56,639 nt of DNA from Lactonifactor sp. BIOML-A5 (GTDB lineage: Bacteria > Bacillota > Clostridia > Lachnospirales > Lachnospiraceae): contig NZ_WKYV01000028.1 in NCBI RefSeq assembly GCF_009677585.1, forward strand, positions 1 to 56,639, read 5' to 3'. A program made the translations under genes and the position numbers. Positions 17,808 through 26,562 of the stretch are shown here, one piece after another. Within the stretch, counting starts at the first letter, position 1. The number at the start of each line of letters is the position of its first letter. The notes beneath the pieces were generated by a model. That model did not search any database. It had not been told where the DNA came from and saw only the letters and a list, made by a program, of their open reading frames with translations.

Positions 17808-20270
17808 TTAGTCTTCTACCACTACCTTATCCAGATGCCAAATCTCATCCACATATTCCTGGATGGTCCGGTCTGAAGAAAACTTTCCGCTTGAGGCTGT
17901 ATTCAGAATTGCACTTTTAGCCCAGCCCCTCTGGTCTCTGTAAGCAGCCTCCACCTTTTCCTGGGCTCTGGCATAGGATTTGAAGTCAGCCAGTGTAAAA
18001 TACGTATCCGGTTTATCGCTGCTCTTAGTATTGAGCAGTGAATTATATAAATCACGGAAACGCTCGGGATCCCTCGGGGAGAAGGTCCCATTAATGAGCT
18101 GCATCAGTACATTACGGATATCGGGATCTGTATTGAAATAGAAATTAGGGTCATAGCCTCCGTTTTGTTCGAAGTTGATTACCTCATCAGAGCTCAGGCC
18201 GAAGATAAATGCATTATCCTCCCCTACTTCCTCCACGATCTCTACGTTAGCCCCGTCCATAGTGCCAATGGTCAGGGCTCCGTTAAGCATAAACTTCATA
18301 TTGCCAGTTCCGGAAGCCTCTTTGCTGGCCGTGGATATCTGTTCGGAGACGTCGGCCGCCGCAAAAATGATTTCCGCATTGGATACCCGATAGTTTTCTA
18401 TGAATACTACCTTTAATTTCCCTTTGATGGAAGCATCATTGTTTACCACATCCGCTACAGAATTAATGAGTTTGATGATTAGCTTCGCACGGTGATAACC
18501 GGCGCTTGCCTTTGCCCCAAATATAAATGTCCTCGGATAGAAATCCAGCTCCGGATGCTCCTTCATCTTATTATACAGATACATCACATGCAGGATATTC
18601 AGCAGCTGGCGTTTATACTCGTGCAGCCTCTTGACCTGAACGTCAAAGATTGACCTGGGATCCACTTCAATTCCGTTGTGCTCCATAATATATTTTGCCA
18701 GACGCAGCTTATTCTGGTACTTAATATTCATAAATTCCTGCTGGGCCTTTTCATCGTCTGCATAGATTTTTAGCTTGGAGATCTGACTGAGATCTGTGAT
18801 CCAGTCTCTGCCGATATGCTTTGTCACCCAGTCTGACAGCAGGGGATTGCCGTGAAGCAGAAAGCGCCTCTGTGTAATCCCATTTGTCTTATTGTTGAAT
18901 TTCTGGGGCATCATTTCATAGAAATCCTTTAGTTCCTTATTCTTTAAGATTTCTGTATGCAGTCTTGCCACACCGTTTACGGAATAGCTTCCGGCTATGG
19001 CAAGATGAGCCATTTTTACCTGGCCGTCGTAAATTATAGCCATTTTCTTTATCTTTTCCTGGTTGCCCGGATACATCTGCTGTATCTGGATCAGAAAACG
19101 GCGGTTGATCTCCTCCACAATCTGGTAGATCCTGGGGAGAAGCCGTGAAAACAGTTCAATGGGCCATTTTTCCAGTGCTTCCGCCATAATTGTATGGTTT
19201 GTGTAGGCACAGGTCCTTGTGGTGATATCCCAGGCATCTTCCCAGGACAATTTTTCCTCGTCCACAAGAATACGCATCAGTTCCGCTACAGTTACTGTGG
19301 GGTGTGTGTCGTTTAACTGGAAGGTTACCTTACTGGGAAGCTCGTGAATATCTCCGTGTTTTTTCTTAAACTTCTCCACTGCCGCCTGAATGCTTGCCGA
19401 GATAAAGAAGTACTGCTGTTTCAGTCTCAGCTCTTTTCCTGCGTAATGGTTGTCGTTGGGGTAGAGAACCTCCACAATGTTGCGCGCCAGATTCTCCTGC
19501 TCTACTGCTTTCCTGTAGTCTCCCTTATCAAAGGAATCCAGCTGGAAATCATTGATTGCCTCTGAATCCCAGATGCGGAGGGTATTTACAATCTGATTAT
19601 TATAGCCTACAATTGGGAGATCGTAAGGAATTGCCCGAACAGACTGGTAATCTTCCTGTACAAACTCATTGCGTCCTGTTGAAGGATCATACACAACTCT
19701 CACATGGCCGCCGAACTTTACTTCCTTTGCATATTCGGGACGGCGCAGTTCAAAGGGATAGCCGTCTTTCAGCCAGGCATCCGGAACTTCAATCTGATAT
19801 CCATCTTTAATTTCCTGTTTGAACATGCCGTAGTGGTAGCGGATCCCGCACCCGTAGGCACAATAACCCAGAGTAGCCAGGGAATCCAGGAAGCAGGCGG
19901 CCAGGCGGCCCAGTCCTCCATTTCCCAAAGCAGGATCCGGTTCCTCATCCTCTATGGCATTCAAATCAAATCCCAGCTCCTCCAGGGCTTCCTTCACCTC
20001 GTCATACGCGGTAAGGTTTAACAGATTATTGCCCAATGCCCTTCCCATCAAAAATTCCATGGACAGGTAATAGACAATCTTGGGATCTTCTTTGTCAAAC
20101 TGTTTCTGGGATTTCAGCCAGTTGTCAATAATGACATCTTTCACTGCGTAGGATACTGCCTGGAAAATCTGCTGGGGCGTTGCCTCATCCATGGTCTTTC
20201 TGTACAGAGATCTTATATTGCTCTTTACGCTTTCTTTAAAGGTTTCTTTGTCAAACTGTTTGCTAATCAT
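17808..20270 (-). CDS. glgP: Glycogen/maltodextrin phosphorylase
   Basis: Releases glucose 1-phosphate from the non-reducing ends of alpha-1,4-glucan with pyridoxal phosphate. The PLP site E-A-S-G-T-G-N-M-K-F is near residue 650. The N-terminal half has G-N-G-G-L-G-R-L-A-A-C-F-L-D-S. Length 820 is typical of GT35. RBS AGAGGAGGCG precedes ATG. It stands alone, 156 bases after ileS. That gap holds two hairpins (one near 20350-20385, one G/C-rich near 20393-20416) but no clear U tract. No other glg gene is in the window. Confidence 0.97.
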   Translation of the reverse strand: MISKQFDKETFKESVKSNIRSLYRKTMDEATPQQIFQAVSYAVKDVIIDNWLKSQKQFDKEDPKIVYYLSMEFLMGRALGNNLLNLTAYDEVKEALEELGFDLNAIEDEEPDPALGNGGLGRLAACFLDSLATLGYCAYGCGIRYHYGMFKQEIKDGYQIEVPDAWLKDGYPFELRRPEYAKEVKFGGHVRVVYDPSTGRNEFVQEDYQSVRAIPYDLPIVGYNNQIVNTLRIWDSEAINDFQLDSFDKGDYRKAVEQENLARNIVEVLYPNDNHYAGKELRLKQQYFFISASIQAAVEKFKKKHGDIHELPSKVTFQLNDTHPTVTVAELMRILVDEEKLSWEDAWDITTRTCAYTNHTIMAEALEKWPIELFSRLLPRIYQIVEEINRRFLIQIQQMYPGNQEKIKKMAIIYDGQVKMAHLAIAGSYSVNGVARLHTEILKNKELKDFYEMMPQKFNNKTNGITQRRFLLHGNPLLSDWVTKHIGRDWITDLSQISKLKIYADDEKAQQEFMNIKYQNKLRLAKYIMEHNGIEVDPRSIFDVQVKRLHEYKRQLLNILHVMYLYNKMKEHPELDFYPRTFIFGAKASAGYHRAKLIIKLINSVADVVNNDASIKGKLKVVFIENYRVSNAEIIFAAADVSEQISTASKEASGTGNMKFMLNGALTIGTMDGANVEIVEEVGEDNAFIFGLSSDEVINFEQNGGYDPNFYFNTDPDIRNVLMQLINGTFSPRDPERFRDLYNSLLNTKSSDKPDTYFTLADFKSYARAQEKVEAAYRDQRGWAKSAILNTASSGKFSSDRTIQEYVDEIWHLDKVVVED

Positions 20271-20426
20271 TATTTCGCCTCCTCTTTCTATCAGATGCTT
20301 CTGATACGGGACAGATGATACTCTGTCCTGTGTGGTTCCATTATCAAGAATGACATGAGTATGATACCCATGTCATCTTCGGTAATCTATTCCCCGAGGG
20401 GGAACCCTCCGGGGTCATTTCATTCA

Positions 20427-23400
20427 TTACACTCTTTCAACGCCCATTCTAACATCTTCTGTATTGATTTTCCACTCTTTTTCGTAACCTTTGATTTCAT
20501 TTAACACAATCCGATCAGCCAGAACCTCATCTTTAATCTCACTTTCATGACAGCGGATGATTCCTTCTAACACAAGATTGTCGGAAATATAAACATTGAT
20601 TCTGTCCATTACTTCGAATCCGGCTTCTTTTCTCATGGTCTGGATCTTGCTGATTATCTCCCGTACAAAGCCTTCCTCGATAAGTTCCGGTGTCAAGTTT
20701 GTATCCAGAACTACTGTTACTTCATTATCGGACTCCGATACATAACCTTCAGTCTGGGCTGTATCGATTAACAGATCTTCCTCTGAAAGCTCCACCTTAT
20801 TTCCATCAATATCCAGCACCAGGACACCTGCCGCCTTTAATTCATCCATTGCTTTATTTCCGTCCAGCTCCGTGAGGGCTTTGCGGATTCCGTTCAGTAA
20901 TTTACCGTATTTTGGTCCCACTGTTTTCAGCTGGGGCTTAAAGGTATAGGAGGTAAAGTCTCTCACATCTTGAGTAAACGCAATCTCCTTTACATTCAGC
21001 TCATCGGTTATAATGTTCTGATAAAATTCCGGCAGGGTGAATCCTGCTTTTACAAACATCTTTCCAATGGGCTGTCTGTTCTTGATATTAGCTGTATTGC
21101 GGCACGCTCTTCCCAGCACTACAACGTCAAGAAGATTTTCCATATTATTTTCTAATTCTTTATCAATCCAGTCTACGTTAGCCACAGGGAAGTCGCACAG
21201 GTGGATGCTCTCGGGCGCGGCGCTGTCAATGCTGCAGACTAAGTTCCGATAAATTTCTTCTGTCATAAACGGAATCATAGGGGCCGCTACTTTGGAAACC
21301 GTTACAAGAGCCGTGTACAGGGTCATATACGCATTGATCTTATCCTGCTCCATTCCCTTTGCCCAGAAGCGCTCTCTGCTGCGGCGAACATACCAGTTAC
21401 TCATATCATCCACAAAATCCTGCAGCGCCCTGGCACTTTCCGGGATTCTGTAGTTAGCAAGATTGTCATCTACTGTCTGGATCAGTGTGTTTAGCTTGGA
21501 GAGAAGCCATTTATCCATTACTGAGAGCTTGTCGTATTCCAGGCTGTATTTTGTGGCATCAAATTCATCAATATTTGCATACAGGACAAAGAATGCATAG
21601 GTATTCCAGAGAGTACCCATAAATTTACGCTGTCCCTCCTGCACAGCCTTTCCATGGAAACGGTTCGGCAGCCATGGAGCACTGTTAACATAAAAATACC
21701 AGCGGATAGCGTCTGCTCCATACAGCTCCAGAGCTTTAAAGGGATCCACTGCGTTTCCCTTGGATTTGCTCATTTTCTGTCCTTTTTCGTCCTGGACATG
21801 CCCCAGTACGATTACATTTTTATACGGCGCCTTATTAAAGATCAGCGTGGAGATGGCAAGCAGTGAGTAGAACCATCCTCTTGTCTGATCCACAGCCTCT
21901 GAGATGAAATCTGCAGGGAACTGTGCTTCAAAAAGCTCTTTATTTTCAAAGGGATAGTGATGCTGTGCAAACGGCATGGCCCCTGAGTCAAACCAACAGT
22001 CAATAACCTCCGGAACCCTGTGCATCTCTTTGCCGCACTTCGGGCAGCGGATCGTCACTGCGTCAATATAAGGGCGGTGCAGTTCAATCTCGTCCGGACA
22101 ATTGTCTGACATGGATTTCAGTTCTTCCACACTGCCGATGGAATGCATATGGCCGCACTCACACTCCCAGATATTCAGAGGGGTACCCCAATAGCGGTTA
22201 CGGCTGATTCCCCAATCCTGCACATTCTCCAGCCAGTCCCCGAAACGCCCCTTTCCTATGCTCTCCGGAATCCAGTTGATTGTGTTATTGTTGCGGATCA
22301 GGTCCTCTTTTACTGCTGTCATTTTTATGAACCAGGACTCTCTGGCATAATAGATCAGCGGAGTATCACAGCGCCAGCAGTGGGGGTAGCTGTGCTCAAA
22401 AAGAGGAGCTTCAAAAAGAAGACCTCTGTCCTCCAGGTCCTTTAACACCATAGGATCTGCCTGTTTGCAGAAAGTTCCTTCCCAGGGGGTCTCTTTCGTC
22501 ATCTCGCCCTTCTCGTCCACCAGCTGTACAAAGGGAAGATCATATTTCCTGCCCACATTGGCGTCATCCTCACCAAATGCAGGGGCAATGTGTACCACGC
22601 CCGTACCGTCAGTAAGGGTTACATACGTATCGCATGTAATATAATATGCCTTTTTCTCCAGATTAACAAACGGGAAGAGAGGCTCATACTCTTTATATTC
22701 CAGATCCCTGCCTTTATATGTCTCTATGATTTTTGCATCTTCCCCCAGTACCTTTCCCACCAGGGCTTCCGCCATATAATACGTACGGTGATCCGCTTGC
22801 ACCTTCACATAGGTCTCTTCAGGGTTCACACAGAGCGCCACATTAGAGGGGAGCGTCCACGGAGTCGTGGTCCATGCCAAAAAGTAGGCATCCTCCCCCT
22901 TCACCTGAAAACGTACAATAGCCGAACGCTCTTTTACATCCTTATACCCCTGTGCCACCTCATGGCTGGACAGAGGCGTACCGCAGCGCGGACAATAAGG
23001 CACAATCTTATATCCTTTGTATAACAGCCCCTTTTCCCAGATCTGCTTCAGGGCCCACCACTCAGATTCAATAAAAGAGTCATGATAGGTCACATATGGA
23101 TTGTCCATATCAGCCCAGAAACCCACAGTAGAGGAAAAGTCCTCCCACATTCCTTTGTATTTCCACACACTCTCTTTGCAATGCTTGATAAATGGCTCCA
23201 GACCGTATTCCTCAATCTGTTCCTTGCCATCCAGCCCCAGCATCTTCTCCACTTCCAGCTCCACCGGAAGACCGTGAGTATCCCACCCTGCCTTTCTGGG
23301 AACCATATATCCCTTCATAGTGCGGTATCTTGGGATCATATCCTTAATTACGCGTGTCAGCACATGGCCAATGTGCGGTTTTCCATTCGCTGTAGGAGGG

Positions 23401-23537
23401 CCGTCGTAAAAAGTATACGTAGGGCCATCCTTCTTAGTTTTCATACTCTTTTCAAAAATATGGTTCTCTTCCCAAAACTTTTCCGTCTGCTTCTCTCTGT
23501 CTACAAAATTCAAATCCGTAGAAACCTTTTGATACAT
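20427..23537 (-). CDS. ileS: Isoleucyl-tRNA synthetase, long (type 2-like) form
   Basis: Charges tRNA-Ile. HIGH (P-H-I-G-H) lies near residue 47 and K-M-S-K-S near 600, with a CP1 editing domain between and a long C-terminal region. The frame begins 18 codons earlier inside a dispersed repeat, but ATG at 23537 has the RBS AAGGAGG, giving 1036 residues. This length and phrases such as Q-H-H-Y-P-F-E-N resemble the eukaryote-like IleRS2 group rather than the ~930-residue bacterial IleRS1; some IleRS2 enzymes resist mupirocin. An upstream T-box with an ATC specifier controls it. Confidence 0.96.
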   Translation of the reverse strand: MYQKVSTDLNFVDREKQTEKFWEENHIFEKSMKTKKDGPTYTFYDGPPTANGKPHIGHVLTRVIKDMIPRYRTMKGYMVPRKAGWDTHGLPVELEVEKMLGLDGKEQIEEYGLEPFIKHCKESVWKYKGMWEDFSSTVGFWADMDNPYVTYHDSFIESEWWALKQIWEKGLLYKGYKIVPYCPRCGTPLSSHEVAQGYKDVKERSAIVRFQVKGEDAYFLAWTTTPWTLPSNVALCVNPEETYVKVQADHRTYYMAEALVGKVLGEDAKIIETYKGRDLEYKEYEPLFPFVNLEKKAYYITCDTYVTLTDGTGVVHIAPAFGEDDANVGRKYDLPFVQLVDEKGEMTKETPWEGTFCKQADPMVLKDLEDRGLLFEAPLFEHSYPHCWRCDTPLIYYARESWFIKMTAVKEDLIRNNNTINWIPESIGKGRFGDWLENVQDWGISRNRYWGTPLNIWECECGHMHSIGSVEELKSMSDNCPDEIELHRPYIDAVTIRCPKCGKEMHRVPEVIDCWFDSGAMPFAQHHYPFENKELFEAQFPADFISEAVDQTRGWFYSLLAISTLIFNKAPYKNVIVLGHVQDEKGQKMSKSKGNAVDPFKALELYGADAIRWYFYVNSAPWLPNRFHGKAVQEGQRKFMGTLWNTYAFFVLYANIDEFDATKYSLEYDKLSVMDKWLLSKLNTLIQTVDDNLANYRIPESARALQDFVDDMSNWYVRRSRERFWAKGMEQDKINAYMTLYTALVTVSKVAAPMIPFMTEEIYRNLVCSIDSAAPESIHLCDFPVANVDWIDKELENNMENLLDVVVLGRACRNTANIKNRQPIGKMFVKAGFTLPEFYQNIITDELNVKEIAFTQDVRDFTSYTFKPQLKTVGPKYGKLLNGIRKALTELDGNKAMDELKAAGVLVLDIDGNKVELSEEDLLIDTAQTEGYVSESDNEVTVVLDTNLTPELIEEGFVREIISKIQTMRKEAGFEVMDRINVYISDNLVLEGIIRCHESEIKDEVLADRIVLNEIKGYEKEWKINTEDVRMGVERV

Positions 23538-23564
23538 GATATATATTCCTCCTTTTCTTAAAAG

Positions 23565-23640
23565 GGGACGTGTTCTTTCTAGAAAGAACACGTCCCAAAA
23601 TCAGATTGGGGTGTCCCCATTTCACTCTGCCCTGTCCCTA
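23565..23640. repeat. Dispersed palindromic element, copy A (ileS leader)
   Basis: Bases 23565-23596 are a perfect 16+16 bp palindrome, GGGACGTGTTCTTTCT and its complement. A ~44-base tail containing GTGTCCCC and CCTGTCCCT follows. The same arrangement occurs at 39203 and 51512. This copy lies between the T-box terminator and the ileS RBS. Confidence 0.9.
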
Positions 23641-23646
23641 ATTAAC

Positions 23647-23905
23647 AAAAAAAGCTCCCGTCCCGTAATAGGACGAAAGCCACTGGTTTCGTTAACCACC
23701 TGTTACACATACTAACATACGCGTTCCGGATAACGGGGGAAAGCCGTCTTCGCATACTCTGCCAGTTCTTACTTCTGTCATTTCCGCTGGAAACTCTGGA
23801 GTGATATTCAGTGACTGTTACTATGCATCAGGCTCTCACCGTCCCCGACTCGCTTTGGCTTTTTGCAACCACCTACTGTCTCCGTCATTGTTTTTTCTAT
23901 ATTCT
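23647..23905 (-). promoter_or_regulatory. T-box leader, isoleucine specific
   Basis: The minus-strand leader has a stem I region with GTCGGGGACGGTGAGAGCC. A specifier ATC (Ile) lies at 23803-23805 inside GAATATCACTCC. The T-box bulge GGTGGTTAAC (23691-23700) has TGGT matching the ACCA end of tRNA-Ile. The terminator is a 10-bp stem GCTTTCGTCC/GGACGGGAGC with seven U (23647-23680). Uncharged tRNA-Ile should stabilise the antiterminator and allow ileS transcription. Confidence 0.93.
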
Positions 23906-23912
23906 CCGATAT

Positions 23913-23942
23913 ATTATACTTACTTGAGGAATGAGTTGTCAA
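23913..23942 (-). promoter_or_regulatory. ileS promoter
   Basis: The minus strand reads TTGACA, 18 bases, TATAAT. Predicted transcription starts a few bases before the T-box. Confidence 0.8.
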
Positions 23943-24022
23943 GGTATGAAAGAAATAAATTTGCTATATAATACAAAATCATCTATAATGGGTTTAGATT
24001 TTTACAAAAGCGAGGATATACC

Positions 24023-25465
24023 ATGAAGAAAAAGATACGGCCGTTACTATGCTGTGCCCTGATTATTACTGCCCTGACCGCAGGCTTCCCGGCATCCCAT
24101 GTGCTGGCAACACCGACTGATACCCAGGCAGACGCTGCGGTGAATCAAGAGGACGGAACCGCAGAGAATACACCTACTCAGCCGGCCCTTCCTGAGTGCT
24201 ATAACTGGCCCATACAGTCCAATGAGACGGAGGGATGGCCCCAGGGCCCGCAGGTACAGGCAGAAACCGCAATTGTTATGGAAGCAGATTCAGGCTGCAT
24301 ACTGTATGCCAAAGGGATCGATGAAAAGCGGGAACCAGCCAGCATCACTAAAATCATGACCGCTCTTGTAGCCCTGGAACACAGCCGGATGGATGAACAG
24401 GTGACCTTTTCCCACAATGCAGTCTTTAGTATAGAACAGGGAAGCACACACATAGGGATCAAAGAAGGGGAAGTTCTTACCATGGAACAGTGCCTCTATG
24501 GAGTCCTACTTGCATCCGCCAATGAAGTTTCTAACGGCGTTGCTGAGCATGTGAGGGGCAGCATAGAAGGGTTTGTGGAGATGATGAATGAAAAGGCCCG
24601 GGAAATCGGATGCAAAAACACACACTTTTCCAATGCCAACGGACTCCATAATGAAGAGCATTATACAACCGCCTATGATATGGCTCTGATAACCCAGGCC
24701 GCACTGAAAAATCCAACGTTTCGGTCTATTATGAGCACAGACCACTTTATTATCCCTACCACTAATATCACTGACGAGGAAAGATGGCTGAACAATCATC
24801 ACAAAATGCTCCGTGAGACAAAGTTTCACTATGAGGGATGCATCGGAGGAAAGACAGGATATACAACAGATGCAGGCAACACCCTGGTAACCGTTGCGGA
24901 CAGAAATGATATGGAACTTATCTGCGTTACTCTAAAAACGAACGCCAATGCAGTTTACACCGACACGGCTCTGCTCCTGGACTATGGTTTTAATAATTTC
25001 CAGAAGATTGCCCTGTGTCAGAAAAAACAGCAGATCTCTGTGCGCCTCCTGCCTTTCGACCGCCAGTTTTATTCGGAACATGCCTCCGGTACCATTGGCG
25101 AATATCAAAATGACGCTTATGCTGTTATTCCCAGCGATATTCAGGTAGAAAACCTCACCAAACAGGTTTCCATAAAAAAGAATCTGGAAGAGACAGAGTA
25201 CTATTTTAATTCTAAACTAATCACCAGGCGCCTTCTGTCCCTGTCCTCAGTCCTTACGTCCCAAAGCCCTGAGAATGCTGTGAATCTCCTGACAGACACC
25301 CTTACAGATCATACTGACGGCAATATCATCACCAAGTTCAAAGCACTCCCCTCCTGGAAATATCCGGTACTGGGAATCCTGGGTTTTATACTTATCTTTT
25401 ATATTATCTTGCTGATTCTTAGAATAAAAAGAAGAAAAAAGAGACGAAGGAAAAGAAAAAAATAA
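24023..25465 (+). CDS. D-alanyl-D-alanine carboxypeptidase (peptidase S11)
   Basis: A low-molecular-weight penicillin-binding protein trimming the terminal D-Ala of peptidoglycan stem peptides. A signal peptide covers about 1-30. The three active-site motifs are S107-I-T-K110, S165-A-N167 and K277-T-G. A C-terminal domain (about 330-430) is followed by a transmembrane segment (about 450-470) and a Lys/Arg-rich tail, so it stays anchored in the membrane. It resembles DacF/DacB. RBS GAGGATA. It is monocistronic, convergent with the exonuclease gene. Confidence 0.93.
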   Translation: MKKKIRPLLCCALIITALTAGFPASHVLATPTDTQADAAVNQEDGTAENTPTQPALPECYNWPIQSNETEGWPQGPQVQAETAIVMEADSGCILYAKGIDEKREPASITKIMTALVALEHSRMDEQVTFSHNAVFSIEQGSTHIGIKEGEVLTMEQCLYGVLLASANEVSNGVAEHVRGSIEGFVEMMNEKAREIGCKNTHFSNANGLHNEEHYTTAYDMALITQAALKNPTFRSIMSTDHFIIPTTNITDEERWLNNHHKMLRETKFHYEGCIGGKTGYTTDAGNTLVTVADRNDMELICVTLKTNANAVYTDTALLLDYGFNNFQKIALCQKKQQISVRLLPFDRQFYSEHASGTIGEYQNDAYAVIPSDIQVENLTKQVSIKKNLEETEYYFNSKLITRRLLSLSSVLTSQSPENAVNLLTDTLTDHTDGNIITKFKALPSWKYPVLGILGFILIFYIILLILRIKRRKKRRRKRKK

Positions 25466-25477
25466 AGAGCAGCATCT

Positions 25478-25509
25478 GCATCAGGGGATTATTTCCCCTG
25501 ATGCCTTTT
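25478..25509 (+). terminator. Terminator overlapping the convergent exonuclease gene
   Basis: GCATCAGGGG/CCCCTGATGC with a 7-base loop is followed by CTTTTT, terminating the carboxypeptidase transcript. The opposite strand of the same hairpin encodes the last codons and TAA stop of the exonuclease gene. Confidence 0.85.
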
Positions 25510-26442
25510 TACCTTCCTCTTTCTGCGAAGCAGCTCCCTTTTTTCCCGAATCATCTTCGCCTCATCCTCGTCGGTGAGCTTTAGCGTCTTTACTACATAA
25601 GTCATCCCGTCATCCGTCTTCTTCATCCGTATCTTCCCTTTCAGATATCCATGTTCCGGGCATATAGCCAGACAAAAATGATTCTTCGTGTTCATGGAGA
25701 ACCACCGGATTTTTTTCTTCGCTGATTTTCCGCACACAAAGCATCTGGTACTCACTACTTCACGGTCCTTCATGGCATCTTCTTTGGTTCGAAATTCTCT
25801 GGACACATACTTCTCATATTTTTCATAGACAATATGAATCTCCTCCGACTTCTTCTTAGGATTCTGGTACGTATCCAATGAGAAATTAGCCCACATACAG
25901 TCCGCTGAGATGCGCTTTAATATCTCCGACGTATAAAAAGCATCTGCCAGGGCTCTGTGAAAGTCCTCTCCCTTTGGGATCTCAAGGTAATCCGTGGCAT
26001 ACTCCAGGGATTTCCGGCTTTTCCCGTCCTCGTAAGAGATACTGAACAGCTTCTGCACATCAAAAAAACGCACTGGCCCCTCCAGCAGCTCCAGCTGTCC
26101 GTAAAATTTCATATTCCGCTGAAGCTCTGTGAGATCCATTGCCCCCCAGGTACAGAAACAGGCGTCCGGACCGCACCACTCCAAAAAATCTCTGAGTGCC
26201 GAGGGAAAGGTCACCCCCTGGTTCAGACTTTCCTTATCTATTCTGATAATCTCCTGCGTTCTGAAGTGCATCTGTTCATATACCACAGGCTTGATAATCC
26301 GGTGAAATCTTTGGGATGTCTCCCGGTTTTCATTTAATTTGACTGCCCCTATTTCAATAATCTCAAAAGGAAGGTGCTTATTTTCCTTATCCTTTCCATT
26401 GGGGCACTGATTCCATTCCAAATCGAAAACAATATAATCCAT
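25489..26442 (-). CDS. DEDDh 3'-5' exonuclease (KapD/ERI-1-like)
   Basis: A 317-residue predicted nuclease. Catalytic residues are D7-L-E9 (V-F-D-L-E-W-N-Q), an Asp in W-G-A-M-D-L near 107, and H-R-A-L-A-D (H-x4-D) near 163-168. A C-terminal extension has C-F-V-C-G-K and C-L-A-I-C-P-E-H, probably a zinc-binding knuckle (about 237-265), and ends in a basic tail. This suggests RNA binding or RNA 3'-end processing (inference). The RBS is weak (AGCAGGTAG). Confidence 0.8.
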   Translation of the reverse strand: MDYIVFDLEWNQCPNGKDKENKHLPFEIIEIGAVKLNENRETSQRFHRIIKPVVYEQMHFRTQEIIRIDKESLNQGVTFPSALRDFLEWCGPDACFCTWGAMDLTELQRNMKFYGQLELLEGPVRFFDVQKLFSISYEDGKSRKSLEYATDYLEIPKGEDFHRALADAFYTSEILKRISADCMWANFSLDTYQNPKKKSEEIHIVYEKYEKYVSREFRTKEDAMKDREVVSTRCFVCGKSAKKKIRWFSMNTKNHFCLAICPEHGYLKGKIRMKKTDDGMTYVVKTLKLTDEDEAKMIREKRELLRRKRKVKRHQGK

Positions 26443-26469
26443 ATGCTACCTGCTATTTTCTGATATACC

Positions 26470-26510
26470 CATTGGGGACGGGGGAAAACCGGTTTCCCCC
26501 GTCCCCAATG
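26470..26510. repeat. Perfect 18-bp GC-rich hairpin
   Basis: CATTGGGGACGGGGGAAA, an ACCGG loop and the exact complement lie between the xanthine permease stop and the exonuclease start. There is no U tract, so it is not a classical terminator. It shares the GGGGAC core with the dispersed element but is otherwise different. Confidence 0.8.
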
Positions 26511-26562
26511 GAACACTGTTATCGTGAACTGCTTTCGATTTTATCAGAATACATGGCTAAAG

